Assembly (NCBI RefSeq): GCF_050948175.1
Contig: NW_027490267.1
Location: 62,001 to 126,000 of the forward strand
Source of the DNA: Xylocopa sonorina
Lineage: Eukaryota; Arthropoda; Insecta; Hymenoptera; Apidae
Length of the DNA stretch: 64,000 nucleotides
Reading direction: 5' to 3'
Shown here: positions 1 through 14,706 of the stretch, piece after piece
Numbering within the stretch: the first letter of the stretch is position 1
Layout of the letters: every line of letters starts with the position of its first letter
Made by a program: the position numbers and the translations under genes
Notes under the pieces: model-generated
Told to the model about the DNA's origin: nothing
The model's input: only the letters and a program-made list of their open reading frames with translations
The model's database searches: none

Positions 1-3000
1 GAAGTGTTATGCATTCCTCGTCTACGATTCAAATGAATGTAAATGCGACACTTCCTTGCACGGAAATAGCGTTTGCAGATGTCTACGTATCGTAGCAATG
101 GGGTTCTTATGATTCTTAAAACGCGATATCGCATCTCATTTCTATGTTTCATGTTAAGATATAATATGATTTGCGAAGGGTCATGTATTCCTCGTCTACA
201 CTTCAAATGAATGTGAATGCGACACTTCCTCGCTAGGAAGTAGCGATTGCAGATGTCTACGTATCGAAGCAATAGAGTTCAAATGCTTCTTAAAACTAGA
301 TATTGCATCTTATATCTATGTTTCATGATAATATATAATATACATTGCGAAGTGTTATGCATTCCTCGTCTACGATTCAAACGAATGTAAATGCGACACT
401 TCCTTGCACGGAAATAGCGTTTGCAGATGTCTACGTATCGTAGCAATAGCTTTCTAATGCTTCTTAAGACGCGATATCGCATCTCATTTCTATGTTTCAT
501 GGTAAGATATAATATGATTTGCGAAGTGTCATGTATTCCTCGTCTACACTTCAAATGAATGTAAATGCGACACTTCCTTGCTAGAAAATAGTGTCTGCAG
601 ATTTCTAGGTATCGTAGCAATAGCTTTCTAATGCTTCTTAAGACGCGATATCGCATCTCATTTCTATGTTTCATGGTAAGATATAATATGATTTGCGAAG
701 TGTCATGTATTCCTCGTCTACACTTCAAATGAATGAGAATGCGACACTTCCTCGCTAGGAAATAGCGTTTGCTGATGTCTACGTATCGTAGCAATAGAGT
801 TCATATGATTCTTAGAACGCGATATCGCATCTCATTTCTATGTTTCATGGTAAGATATAACATGATTTGCGAAGTGTTATGTATTCCTCGTCTACACTTC
901 AAATGAATGTGAATGCGATACTTCCTCGCTAGGAAATAGCGTCTGCAGATGTCTACGTATCGTAGCAATAGCTTTCTAATGCTTCTTAAGACGCGATATC
1001 GCATCTCATTTCTATGTTTCATGGTAAGATATAATATGATTTGCGAAGTGTCATGTATTCCTCGTCTACACTTCAAATGAATGTAAATGCGACACTTCCT
1101 TGCTAGGAAATAGCGTCTGCAGATGTCTAGGTATCGTAGCAATAGAGTTCTAATGCTTCTTAAAACGCGATATCGCATCTCATTTCTATGTTTCATGGTA
1201 AGATGTAATATGATTTGCGAAGTGTTATGTATTCCTCGTCTGCACTTCAAATGAATGTAAATGCGACACTTCCTTGCAAGGAAGTAGCGATTGCAGATGT
1301 CTACGTATCGAAGCAATAGAGTTCAAATGCTTCTTAAAACTAGATATTGCATCTTATATTTATGTTTCATGATAATATATAATATACATTGCGAAGTGTT
1401 ATGCATTCCTCGTCTACGATTCAAATGAATGTAAATGCGACACTTCCTTGCACGGATATAGCGTTTGCAGATGTCTACGTATCGTAGCAATGGGGTTCTT
1501 ATGATTCTTAAAACGCGATATCGCATCTCATTTCTATGTTTCATGTTAAGATATAATATAATTTGCGAAGGGTCATGTATTCCTCGTCTACACTTCAAAT
1601 GAATGTGAATGCGACACTTCCTCGCTAGGAAATAGCGTTTGCAGATGTCTACGTATCGTAGCAATAGAGTTCATATGATTCTTAAAACGCGATATCGCAT
1701 CTCATTTCTATGTTTCATGGTAAGATATAATATGATTTGCGAAGTGTCATGTATTCCTCGTCTACACTTCAAATGAATGTAAATGCGACACTTCCTTGCT
1801 AGGAAATAGCGTCTGCAGATGTCTAGGTATCGTAGCAATAGAGTTCTAATGCTTCTTAAAACGCGATATCGCATCTCATTTCTATGTTTCATGGTAAAAT
1901 GTAATATGATTTGCGAAGTGTTATGTATTCCTCGTCTACACTTCAAATGAATGTGAATGCGACACTTCCTCGCTAGGAAATAGCATTTGCAGATGTCTAC
2001 GTATCGTAGCAATAGAGTTCATATGATTCTTAAAACGCGATGTCGCATCTCATTTCTATGTTTCATGGTAAGATATAATATGATTTGCGAAGTGTCATGT
2101 ATTCCTCGTCTACACTTCAAATGAATGTAAATGCGACACTTCCTTGCTAGAAAATAGCGTCTGCAGATGTCTAGGTATCGTAGCAATAGAGTTCTAATGC
2201 TTCTTAAAACGCGATATCGCATCTCATTTCTATGTTTCATGGTAAGATGTAATATGATTTGCGAAGTGTTATGTATTCCTCGTCTACACTTCAAATGAAT
2301 GTAAATGCGACACTTCCTTGCAAGGAAGTAGCGATTGCAGATGTCCACGTATCGAAGCAATAGAGTTCAAATGCTTCTTAAAACGAGATATTGCATCTCA
2401 TATCTATGTTTCATGATAAGATATAATATACATTGCGAAGTGTTATGCATTCCTCGTCTACGATTCAAATGAATGTAAATGCGACACTTCCTTGCAAGGA
2501 AATAGCGTTTGCAAATGTCTACGTATCGTAGCAATAGAGTTCTTATGATTCTTAAAACGCGATATCGCATCTCATTTCTATGTTTCATGGTAAGATATAA
2601 TATGATTTGCGAAGTGTCATGTATTCCGCGTCTACACTTCAAATGAATGTAAATGCGACACTTCCTTGAAAGGAAATAGCGATTGCAGATGTCTATGTAT
2701 CGAAGCAATACAGTTCAAATGCTTCTTAAAACGAGATATTGCATCTCATATATATGTTTCATGATAAGATATAATATACATTGCGAAGTGTTATGCATTC
2801 CTCGTCTACGATTCAAATGAATGTAAGTGCGACACTTCCTTGCAAGGAAATAGCGTTTGCAGATGTCTACGTATCGTAGCAATAGAGTTCTTATGATTCT
2901 TAAAACGCGATATCGCATCTCATTTCTATGTTTCATGGTAAGATATAATATGATTTGCGAAGTGTCATGTATTCCTCGTCTACGCTTGAAATGAATGTGA

Positions 3001-3240
3001 ATGCGACACTTCCTCGCTAGGAAATAGCGTTTGCAGATGTCTACGTATCGTAGCAATAGAATTCTTATGATTCTTAAAACGCGATATCGCATCTCATTTC
3101 TATGTTTCATGGTAAGATATAATATGATTTGCGAAATGTCATGTAATCCTCGTCTACACTTCAAATGAATGTAAATGCGACACTTCCTTGCAAGGTAATA
3201 GCGTTTACAGATGTCTACGTATCGAAGCAATAGTGTTCAA
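1..3240 (-). repeat. Left-edge segment of the array
   Basis: Monomers of the TTCAAATGCTTCTT class occur near 280, 1324 and 2368, that is every 1044 bp (six monomers), though the monomers between them are not the same each time. A second relation links about 1-245 to 1393-1637 at an offset of 1392 bp (eight monomers), sharing private variants CAATGGGGTTC and GAAGGGTCATG. The variant AACTAGATATTGC appears near 291 and 1340. The segment therefore looks like an imperfect mixture of two higher-order spacings, not one clean higher-order repeat. Confidence 0.7.
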
Positions 3241-6039
3241 ATGCTACTTAAAACGAGATATTGCATGACATATCTATGTATCATGATAAGATATATTATT
3301 CATTGCGAAGTGTTATGCATTCTGCGTCTACGATTCAAGTGATCGTAAATGCGACACTTCCTTGCTAGGAAATAGCGTCTGCAGATGTCTAGGTATCGTA
3401 GCAATACAGTTCTAATGCTTCTTAAAACGCGATATCGCATCTCATTTCTATGTTCCATGATAAGATATAATATGATTTGCGAAGTGTTATGTATTCCTCG
3501 TCTACACTTCAAATGAATGTAAATGCGACACTTCCTTGCAAAGAAATAGCGTTTGCAGATGTCTACGTATCGTAGCAATAGATTTCTAATGCTTCTTAAA
3601 ACGCGATATCGCATCTCATTTCTATGTTTCATGATAAGATATAATATGATTTGCGAAGTGTTATGTATTCCTCGTCTACACTTCAAATGAATGTAAATGC
3701 GACACTTCCTCGCAAGGAAATAGCGTTTGCAGATGTCTACCTATCGTAGCAGTAGAGTTCTAATGCTTCTTAAAACGCGATATCGCATCTCATTTCTATG
3801 TTTCATGATAAGATATAATATGATTTGCGAAGTGTTATGTATTCCTCGTCTACACTTCAAATGAATGTAAATGCGACACTTCCTTGCAAAGAAATAGCGT
3901 TTGCAGATGTCTACGTATCGTAGCAATAGATTTCTAATGCTTCTTAAAACGCGATATCGCATCTCATTTCTATGTTTCATGGTGAGATATAATATGATTT
4001 GCGAAGTGTTATGTATTCCTCGTCTACACTTCAAATGAATGTAAATGCGACACTTCCTTGCAAGGAAATAGCGTTTGCAGATGTCTACGTATCGATGCAA
4101 TAGTGTTCAAATTCTTCTTAAAAAGAGATATTGCATCACATATCTATGTTTCATGATAAGATATATTATTCATTGCGAAGTGTTATGCATTCTGCGTCTA
4201 CGATTCAAGTGAACGTAAATGCGACACTTCCTTGCTAGGAAATAGCGTCTGCAGATGTCTAGGTATCGTAGCAATACAGTTCTAATGCTTCATAAAAGCG
4301 ATATCGCATCTCGCTTCTATGTTTCATGGTAAGATATTATATGATTTGCGAAGTGTTATGTATTCCTCGTCTACACTTCAAATGAATGTAAATGCGACAC
4401 TTCCTTGCAAGGAAATAGCGTCTGCAGATGTCTACGTATCGTAGCAATAGAGTTCATATGATTCTTAAAACGCGATATCGCATCCCATTTCTATGTTTCA
4501 TGGTAAGATATAATATGATTTGCGAAGTGTTATGTATTCCTCGTCTACACTTCAAATGAATGTAAATGCGACACTTCCTCGCAAGGAAATAGCGTTTGCA
4601 GATGTCTACCTATCATAGCAGTAGAGTTCTAATGCTTCTTAAAACGCGATATCGCATCTCATTTCTATGTTTCATGATAAGATATATTATTCATTGCGAA
4701 GTGTTATGCATTCCTCGTCTACGATTCAAATGAATGTAAATGCGACACTTCCTTGCAAGGAAATAGCGTTTGCAGATGTCTACGTATCGTAGCAATAGAG
4801 TTCATATGATTCTTAAAACGCGATAACGCATCTCATTTCTATGTTTCATGGTAAGATATAACATGATTTGCGAAGTGTTATGTATTCCTCGTCTACACTT
4901 CAAATGAATGTGAATGCGATACTTCCTCGCTAGGAAATAGCGTTTGCAGATGTCTACGTATCGTAGCAATAGCTTTCTAATGCTTCTTAAAACGCGATAT
5001 CGCATCTCATTTCTATGTTTCATGGTAAGATATAATATGATTTGCGAAGTGTCATGTATTCCTCGTCTACACTTCAAATGAATGTAAATGCGACACTTCC
5101 TTGCAAGGTAATAGCGTTTGCAGATGTCTACGTATCGAAGCAATAGAGTTCAAATGCTTCTTAAAACGAGATATTGCATCACATATCTATGTTTCATGAT
5201 AAGATATAATATGATTTGCGAAGTGTTATGTATTCCTCGTCTACACTTCAAATGAATGTAAATGCGACACTTCCTTGCAAGGTAATAGCGTTTGCAGATG
5301 TCTACGTATTGAAGCAATAGATTTCAAATGCTTCTTAAAACGAGATATTGCATCACATATCCATGTTTCATGATAAGATATATTATTCATTGCGAAGTGT
5401 TATGCATTCTGCGTCTACGATTCAAATGAACGTAAATGCGATACTTCCTTGCAAGGTAATAGCGTTTGCAGATGTCTACGTATCGAAGCAATAGAGTTCA
5501 AATGCTTCTTAAAACGAGATATTGCATCACATATCTATGTTTCATGATAAGATATATTATTCATTGCGAAGTGTTATGCATTCTGCGTCTACGATTCAAA
5601 TGAACGTAAATGCGACACTTCCTTGCTAGGAAATAGCGTCTGCAGATGTCTAGGTATCGTAGCAATAGAGTTCTAATGCTTCATAAACGCGATATCGCAT
5701 CTCATTTTGTATGTTTCATGGTAAGATATAATATGATTTGCGAAGTGTTATGTATTCCTCGTCTACACTTCAAATGAATGTAAATGCGACACTTCCTTTC
5801 AAGGAAATAGCGTTTGCAGATGTCTATGTATCGTAGCAGTAGAGTTCTAATGCTTCTTAAAACGCGATATCGCATCTCATTTCTATGTTTCATGTTAAGA
5901 TATAATATGATTTGCGAAGTGTCATGTATTCCTCGTCTACACTTCAAATGAATGTAAATGCGACACTTCCTTGCAAGGTAATAGCGTTTACAGATGTCTA
6001 CGTATCGAAGCAATAGTGTTCAAATGCTTCTTAAAACGA

Positions 6040-7430
6040 GATATTGCATCACATATCTATGTTTCATGATAAGATATATTATTCATTGCGAAGTGTTATG
6101 CATTCTGCGTCTACGATTCAAGTGAACGTAAATGCGACACTTCCTTGCTAGGAAATAGCGTCTGCAGATGTCTAGGTATCGTAGCAATACAGTTCTAATG
6201 CTTCATAAAAGCGATATCGCATCTCACTTCTATGTTTCATGGTAAGATATTATATGATTTGCGAAGTGTTATGTATTCCTCGTCTACACTTCAAATGAAT
6301 GTAAATGCGACACTTCCATGCAAGGAAATAGCGTCTGCAGATGTCTACGTATCGTAGCAATAGAGTTCTAATGCTTCTTAAAACGCGATATCGCATCTCA
6401 TTTCTATGTTTCATGATAAGATATAATATGATTTGCGAAGTGTTATGTATTCCTCGTCTACACTTCAAATGAATGTAAATGCGACACTTCCTCGCAAGGA
6501 AATAGCGTTTGCAAATGTCTACCTATCGTAGCAGTAGAGTTCTAATGCTTCTTAAAACCCGATATCGCATCTCATTTCTATGGTTCATGGTAAGATATAA
6601 TATGATTTGCGAAGTGTTATGCATTCCTCGTCTACACTTCAAATGAATATAAATGCGACACTTCCTTGCAAGGAAATAGCGTCTGCAGATGTCTAGGTAT
6701 CGTAGCGATGGAGTTCTAATGCTTCTTAAAACGCGATATCGCAACTCATTTCTATGTTTCATGGTAAGAAATAATATGATTTGCGAAGTGTTATGTATTC
6801 CTCGTCTACACTTCAAATGAACGTAAATGCGACACTTCCTTGCAAGGAAATAGCGTTTGCAGATGTCTACGTATCGAAGCAATAGCGTTCAAATTCTTCT
6901 TAAAAAGTGATATTGCATCACATATCTATATTTCATGATAAGATATATTATTCATTGCGAAGTGTTATGCATTCTGCGTCTACGATTCAAGTGAACGTAA
7001 ATGCGACACTTCCTTGCTAGGAAATAGCGTCTGCAGATGTCTAGGTATCGTAGCAATACAGTTCTAATGCTTCATAAAAGCGATATCGCATCTCACTTCT
7101 ATGTTTCATGGTAAGATATTATATGATTTGCGAAGTGTTATGTATTCCTCGTCTACACTTCAAATGAATGTAAATGCGACACTTCCATGCAAGGAAATAG
7201 CGTCTGCAGATGTCTACGTATCGTAGCAATAGAGTTCTAATGCTTCTTAAAACGCGATATCGCATCTCATTTCTATGTTTCATGATAAGATATAATATGA
7301 TTTGCGAAGTGTTATGTATTCCTCGTCTACACTTCAAATGAATGTAAATGCGACACTTCCTCGCAAGGAAATAGCGTTTGCAGATGTCTACCTATCGTAG
7401 CAGTAGAGTTCTAATGCTTCTTAAAACGCG
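6040..7430 (-). repeat. Five-monomer duplication, offset 869 bp
   Basis: About 6040-6560 and 6909-7428 match at an offset of 869 bp (five monomers minus one base). Both copies share the private variants CATAAAAGCGATATC and ACTTCCATGCAAGG. The match fades on the right where one copy reads AAAACCCGATATC and the other AAAACGCGATATC. Confidence 0.75.
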
Positions 7431-7757
7431 ATATCGCATCTCATTTCTATGTTTCATGATAAGATATAATATGATTTGCGAAGTGTTATGTATTCCTCGT
7501 CTACACTTCAAATGAATGTAAATGCGACAATTCCTTGCAAAGAAATAGCGTTTGCAGATGTCTACGTATCGTAGCAATAGATTTCTAATGCTTCTTGAAA
7601 CGCGATATCGCATCTCATTTCTATGTTTCATGGTGAGATATAATATGATTTGCGAAGTGTTATGTATTCCTCGTCTACACTTCAAATGAATGTAAATGCG
7701 ACACTTCCTTGCAAGGAAATAGCGTCTGCAGATGTCTACGTATCGTAGCAATAGAGT

Positions 7758-8207
7758 TCATATTATTCTTAAAACGCGATATCGCATCCCATTTCTATGT
7801 TTCATGGTAAGATATAATATGATTTGCGAAGTGTTATGTATTCCTCGTCTACACTTCATATGAATGTTAATGCGACACTTCCTTGCACGGAAAGTACGTT
7901 TGCAGATGTCTACGAATCGTAGCAATAGAGTTCTTATGATTCTTAAAACGCGATATCGCATCTCATTTCTATGTTTCATGGTAAGATATAATATGATTTG
8001 CGTAGTGTTATGTGCTCCTCGTCTACACTTCAAATGAATGTAAATGCGACACTCCCTTGAAAGGAAATAGCGTCTGCAGATGTCTAGGTATCGTAGCGAT
8101 AGAGTTCTAATGCTTCTCAAAACGCAATATCGCATCTCATTTCTATGTTTCATGGTAAGATATAATATGATTAGCGAAGTGTGATGTATTCCTCGTCTAC
8201 ACTTCAA
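7758..8207 (-). repeat. GTGCTCC-marker block, copy 1
   Basis: First copy of a recognisable run of about three monomers defined by CATCCCATTTC, CTTCATATGAATG, GAATCGTAGC, TTGCGTAGTG plus GTGCTCCTCG, CACTCCCTTGAAAGG, and ATTAGCGAAGTGTG in that order. The combination is shared with blocks at 11755, 15059, 16275, 18013, 22187 and 48274, so the run was copied as a unit. Confidence 0.8.
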
Positions 8208-9842
8208 ATGAATGTAAATGCGACACTTCCTCGCAAGGAAATAGCGTTTGCAGATGTCTACCTATCGTAGCAGTAGAGTTCTAATGCTTCTTAAAACGCG
8301 ATATCGCATCTCATTTCTATGTTTCATGGTAAGATATAATATGATTTGCGAAGTGTTATGTATTCCTCGTCTACATTTCAAATGAATGTAAATGCGACAC
8401 TTCCTCGCTAGGAAATAGTGTTTGCAGATGTCTCCGTATCGTAGCAATAGAGTTCTTATGATTCTTAAAACCCGATATCGCATCTCATTTCTATGGTTCA
8501 TGGTAAGATATAATATGATTTGCGAAGTGTTATGTATTCCTCGTCTACACGTCAAATGAATGTAAATGCGACACTTCCTTGCAAGGAAATAGCGTCTGCA
8601 GATGTCTAGGTATCGTAGCGATGGAGTTCTAATGCTTCTTAAAACGCGATATCGCAAATCATTTCTATGTTTCATGGTAAGATATAATATGATTTGCGAA
8701 GTGTTATGTATTCCTCGTCTACACTTCAAATGAACGTTAATGCGACACTTCCTTGCAAGGAAATAGCGTCTGCAGATGTCTACGTATCGTAGCAATAGAG
8801 TTCTTATGATTCTTAAAACGCGATATCGCATCTCAATTCTATGTTTCATGGTAAGATATAATATGATTTGCGAAGTGTTATGTATTCCTCGTCTACACTT
8901 CAAATGAATGTAGATGCGACACTTCCTTGCAAGGAAAGAGCGTTTGCAGATGTCTACGTATCGTAAAAATAGAGTTCTTATGACTCTTAAAACGCGATAT
9001 CGCAACTCATTTCTATGTTTCATGGTAAGATATAATATGATTTGCGAAGTGTCATGTATTCCTCGTCTACACTTCAAATGAATGTAAATGCGACACCTCC
9101 TTGCTAGGAAATAGCGTCCGCAGATGTCTAGGTATCGTAGCAATAGAGTGCTTATGATTCTTAAAACGCGATATCGCTTCTCATTTCTATGTTTCATGGT
9201 AGGATATATTATTCATTGCGAAGTGTTATGCATTCTGCGTCTACGATTCAAGTGAACGTAAATGCGACTCTTCCTTGCTAGGAAATAGCTTCTGCAGATG
9301 TCTAGGTATCGTAGCAATAGAGTTCTAATGCTTCATAAAAGCGATATCGCATCTCACTTCTATGTTTCATGTAAGATATTATATGATTTGCGATGTGTGA
9401 TGTATTCCTCGTCTACACTTCAAATGAATGTAAATGCGACACTTCCTCGCAAGGAAATAGCGTTTGCAGATGTCTACCTATCGTAGCAGTAGAGTTCTAA
9501 TGCTTCTTAAAACGCGATATCGCATCTCATTTCTATGTTTCATGGTAAGATATAATATGATTTGCGAAGTGTTATGTATTCCTCGTCTACACTTCAAATG
9601 AATGAAATGCAACACTTCCTTGCAAAGAAATAGCGTTTGCAGATGTCTACGTATCGTAGCAATAGATTTCTAATGCTTCTTAAAACGCGATATCGCATCT
9701 CATGTCTACGTTTCATGGTAAGATATAATATGATTTGCGAAGTGTTATGTATTCCTCGTCTACACTTCAAATGAATGTAAATGCGACACTTCCTTGCAAG
9801 GAAATAGCGTTTGCAGATGTCTACCTATCGAAGCAATAGAGT

Positions 9843-10532
9843 TCAAATGCTTCTTAAAACGCGATATCGCATCTCATTTCTATGTTTCATGGTAAGATAT
9901 AATATGATTTGCGAAGTGTCATGTATTCCTCGTCTACACTTCAAATGAATGTAAATGCGACACTTCCTAGCAAGTAAATAGCGTTTGCAGATGTCTACGT
10001 ATCGTAGCAGTAGGGCTCTTATGATTCTTAAAACGCGATATTGCATCTCATTTCTATGTTTCATGGTAAGATATAATATGATTTGCGAGGTGTTATGTAT
10101 TCCTCGTCTACACTTCAAATGAATGTAAATGCGACACCTCCTCGCTAGGAAATAGTGTTTGCAGATGTCTACGTATCGTAGCAATAGAGTTCTTATGATT
10201 CTTAAAACCCGATATCGCATCTCATTTCTATGGTTCATGGTAAGATATAATATGATTTGCGAAGTGTTATGTATTCCTCGTCTACACTTCAAATGAATAT
10301 AAATGCGACACTTCCTTGCAAGGAAATAGCGTCTGCAGATGTCTAGGTATCGTAGCAATAGAGTTCTTATGATTCTTAAAATGCGATATCGCATCCAATT
10401 TCTATGTTTCATGGTAAGATATAATATGATTTGCGAAGTGTCATGTATTCCTCGTCTACGCTTGAAATGAACGTGAATGCGACACTTCCTCGCTAGGAAA
10501 TAGCGTTTGCAGATGTCTACGTATCGTAGCAA
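9843..10532 (-). repeat. Four-monomer block shared with 13843-14706
   Basis: Starts with a TTCAAATGCTTCTT monomer and contains CTAGCAAGTAAATAGCG, GCAGTAGGGCTC and the CGCTTGAAATGAACG variant. The block at 13843-14706 has the same sequence of variants but one extra monomer in the middle (offset 4000 bp at one end, 4174 bp at the other), a clear case of gain or loss of exactly one unit. Part of the block also recurs near 13300-13660. Confidence 0.78.
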
Positions 10533-11556
10533 TAGAGTTCATATGATTCTTAAAACGCGATATCGCTTCTCATTTCTATGTTTCATGGTAGGATATATTA
10601 TTCATTGCGAAGTGTTATGCATTCTGCGTCTACGATTCAAGTGAACGTAAATGCGACACTTCCTTGCTAGGAAATAGCGTCTGCAGATGTCTAGGTATCG
10701 TAGCAATAGAGTTCATATGATTCTTAAAACGCGATATCGCATCTCATTTCTATGTTTCATGGTAAGATATAATATGATTTGCGTAGTGTTATGTGCTCCT
10801 CGTCTACACTTCAAATGAATGTAAATGCGACACTCCCTTGAAAGGAAATAGCGTCTGCAGATGTCTAGGTATCGTAGCGATAGAGCTCTAATGCTTCTCA
10901 AAACGCAATATCGCATCTCATTTCTATGTTTCATGATAAGATATAATATGATTAGCGAAGTGTGATGTATTCCTCGTCTACACTTCAAATGAATGTAAAT
11001 GCGACACTTCCTCGCAAGGATATAGCGTTTGCAGATGTCTACCTATCGTAGCAGTAGAGTTCTAATGCTTCTTAAAACGCGATATCGCATCTCATTTCTA
11101 TGTTTCATGGTAAGATATAATATGATTTACGAGGTGTTATGTATTCCTCGTCTACACTTCAAATGAATGTAAATGCGACACTTCCTCGCTAGGAAATAGC
11201 GTCTGCAGATGTCTACGTATCGTAGCAATAGAGTTCTTATGATTCCTAAAACGCGATATCGCATCTCATTTCTATGTTTCACGGTAAGATATAATATGAT
11301 TTGCGAAGTGTTATGTATTCCTCGTCTACACTTCAAATGAACGTAAATGCGACACTTCCTTGCAAGGAAATAGCGTTTGCAGATGTCTACGTATCGAAGC
11401 AATAGTGTTCAAATTCTTCTTAAAAAGTGATATTGCATCACATATCTATGTTTCATGATAAGATATATTATTCATTGCGAAGTGTTATGCATTCTGCGTC
11501 TACGATTCAAGTGAACGTAAATGCGACACTTCCTTGCTAGGAAATAGCGTCTGCAG

Positions 11557-12250
11557 ATGTCTAGGTATCGTAGCAATAGAGTTCTAATGCTTCATAAAAG
11601 CGATATCGCATCTCACTTCTATGTTTCATGTAAGATATTATATGATTTGCGATGTGTTATGTATTCCTCGTCTACACTTCAAATGAATGTAAATGCGACA
11701 CTTCCTTGCAAGGAAATAGCTTCTGCAGATGTCTACGTATCGTAGCAATAGAGTTCATATGATTCTTAAAACGCGATATCGCATCCCATTTCTATGTTTC
11801 ATGGTAAGATATAATATGATTTGCGAAGTGTTATGTATTCCTCGTCTACACTTCATATGAATGTTAATGCGACACTTCCTTGCAAGGAAAGTGCGTTTGC
11901 AGATGTCTACGAATCGTAGCAATAGAGTTCTTATGATCCTTAAAACGCGATATCGCATCTCATTTCTATGTTTCATGGTAAGATATAATATGATTTGCGT
12001 AGTGTTATGTGCTCCTCGTCTACACTTCAAATGAATGTAAATGCGACACTCCCTTGAAAGGAAATAGCGTCTGCAGATGTCTAGGTATCGTAGCGATAGT
12101 GTTCTAATGCTTCTCAAAACGCAATATCGCATCTCATTTCTATGTTTCATGGTAAGATATAATATGATTAGCGAAGTGTGATGTATTCCTCGTCTACACT
12201 TCAAATGAATGTAAATGCGACACTTCCTCGCAAGGAAATAGCGTTTGCAG
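11557..12250 (-). repeat. GTGCTCC-marker block, copy 2, with short monomer
   Basis: The block opens with a monomer whose TTTCATGTAAGATATTATATG lacks bases compared with TTTCATGGTAAGATATAATATG, so distances spanning it are two bases short of a multiple of 174. The same short monomer precedes the copies near 14861, 16077, 17815 and 21989, which shows that these share one ancestor. Confidence 0.8.
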
Positions 12251-13842
12251 ATGTCTACCTATCGTAGCAATAGAGTTCTTATGATTCTTAAAACCCGATA
12301 TCGCATCTCATTTCTATGGTTCATGGTAAGATATAATATGATTTGCGAAGTGTTATGTATTCCTCGTCTACACGTCAAATGAATGTAAATGCGACACTTC
12401 CTTGCAAGGAAATAGCGTCTGCAGATGTCTAGGTATCGTAGCGATGGAGTTCTAATGCTTCTTAAAACGCGATATCGCATCTCATTTCTATGTTTCATTG
12501 TAAGATATAATATGATTTACGAGGTGTTATATATTCCTCGTCTACACTTCAAATGAATGTAAATGCGACACTTCCTCGCTAGGAAATAGTGTTTGCAGAT
12601 GTCTACGTATCGTAGCAATAGAGTTCTTATGATTCTTAAAACCCGATATCGCATCTCATTTCTATGGTTCATGGTAAGATATAATATGATTTGCGAAGTG
12701 TTATGTATTCCTCGTCTACACGTCAAATGAATGTAAATGCGACACTTCCTTGCAAGGAAATAGCGTCTGCAGATGTCTAGGTATCGTAGCGATGGAGTTC
12801 TAATGCTTCTTAAAACGCGATATCGCAACTCATTTCTATGTTTCATGGTAAGATATAATATGATTTGCGAAGTGTTATGTATTCCTCGTCTACACTTCAA
12901 ATGAACGTAAATGCGACACTTCCTTGCAAGGAAATAGCGTCTGCAGATGTCTACGTATCGTAGCAATAGAGTTCTTATGATTCTTAAAACGCGATATCGC
13001 ATCTCATTTCTATGTTTCATGGTAAGATATAATATGATTTGCGAAGTGTTATGTATTCCTCGTCTACACTTCAAATGAATGTAGATGCGACACTTCCTTG
13101 CAAGGAAAAAGCGCTTGCAGATGTCTACGTATCGTAGCAATAGAGTTCTTATGATTCCTAAAACCCGATATCGCATCTCATTTCTATGGTTCATGGTAAG
13201 ATATAATATGATTTGCGAAGTGTTATGTATTCCTCGTCTACACGTCAAATGAATGTAAATGCGACACTTCCTCGCTAGGAAATAGTGTTTGCAGATGTCT
13301 ACGTATCGTAGCAATAGAGTTCTTATGATTCTTAAAACCCGATATCGCATCTCATTTCTATGGTTCATGGTAAGATATAATATGATTTGCGAAGTGTTAT
13401 GTATTCCTCGTCTACACTTCAAATGAATATAAATGCGACACTTCCTTGCAAGGAAATAGCGTCTGCAGATGTCTAGGTATCGTAGCAATAGAGTTCTTAT
13501 GATTCTTAAAATGCGATATCGCATCCAATTTCTATGTTTCATGGTAAGATATAATATGATTTGCGAAGTGTCATGTATTCCTCGTCTACGCTTGAAATGA
13601 ACGTGAATGCGACACTTCCTCGCTAGGAAATAGCGTTTGCAGATGTCTACGTATCGTAGCAATAGATTTCTAATGCTTCTTAAAACGCGATATCGCATCT
13701 CATGTCTATGTTTCATGGTAAGATATAATATGATTTGCGAAGTGTTATGTATTCCTCGTCTACACTTCAAATGAATGTAAATGCGACACTTCCTTGCAAG
13801 GAAATAGCGTTTGCAGATGTCTACCTATCGAAGCAATAGAGT

Positions 13843-14706
13843 TCAAATGCTTCTTAAAACGCGATATCGCATCTCATTTCTATGTTTCATGGTAAGATAT
13901 AATATGATTTGCGAAGTGTCATGTATTCCTCGTCTACACTTCAAATGAATGTAAATGCGACACTTCCTAGCAAGTAAATAGCGTTTGCAGATGTCTACGT
14001 ATCGTAGCAGTAGGGCTCTTATGATTCTTAAAACGCGATATTGCATCTCATTTCTATGTTTCATGGTAAGATATAATATGATTTGCGAGGTGTTATGTAT
14101 TCCTCGTCTACACTTCAAATGAATGTAAATGCGACACTTCCACGCTAGGAAATAGTGTTTGCAGATGTCTACGTATCGTAGCAATAGAGTTCTTATGATT
14201 CTTAAAACCCGATATCGCATCTCATTTCTATGGTTCATGGTAAGATATAATATGATTTGCGAAGTGTTATGTATTCCTCGTCTACACGTCAAATGAATGT
14301 AAATGCGACACTTCCTCGCTAGGAAATAGTGTTTGCAGATGTCTACGTATCGTAGCAATAGAGTTCTTATGATTCTTAAAACCCGATATCGCATCTCATT
14401 TCTATGGTTCATGGTAAGATATAATATGATTTGCGAAGTGTTATGTATTCCTCGTCTACACTTCAAATGAATATAAATGCGACACTTCCTTGCAAGGAAA
14501 TAGCGTCTGCAGATGTCTAGGTATCGTAGCAATAGAGTTCTTATGATTCTTAAAATGCGATATCGCATCCAATTTCTATGTTTCATGGTAAGATATAATA
14601 TGATTTGCGAAGTGTCATGTATTCCTCGTCTACGCTTGAAATGAACGTGAATGCGACACTTCCTCGCTAGGAAATAGCGTTTGCAGATGTCTACGTATCG
14701 TAGCAA
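13843..14706 (-). repeat. Five-monomer block, expanded copy of 9843-10532
   Basis: Carries the same ordered variants as the earlier block plus one additional 174-bp unit containing CACGTCAAATG and the AAAACCCGATATC variant. It is followed directly by the short monomer and the third GTGCTCC block, as in the 10.5-kb neighbourhood. Confidence 0.78.

Larger units (their letters stand above)
3240..9200 (-). repeat. Mixed monomer segment with the GCATTCTGCG variant
   Basis: Recurring monomers here carry ATATATTATTCATTGCG followed by GCATTCTGCGTCTACG and a CAAGTGAACG variant, for example near 3296, 4166, 6075 and 6945. The stretch near 3741-4100 matches that near 7392-7751 at an offset of 3651 bp (21 monomers minus three bases). 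No unrelated DNA is seen, including in the parts without any open frame near 4100-4800. Confidence 0.75.

Noticed and set aside
9298..9486. Small + strand open frames of 62 codons, also at 11557, 14861, 16077, 17815 and 21989
   Set aside because: They are the opposite frame of one monomer pair that includes the short monomer; its indel happens to open this frame. The same block copies explain their repetition.
12517..13770. A 417-codon open frame on the - strand with a 58-residue repeat, and many similar shorter frames
   Set aside because: The frame is the satellite itself: the repeat period is 58 codons, many apparent starts are TTG inside the monomer, ends fall on TGA-bearing monomer variants, and the right array breaks the same frame in most monomers. 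No gene-like context exists.
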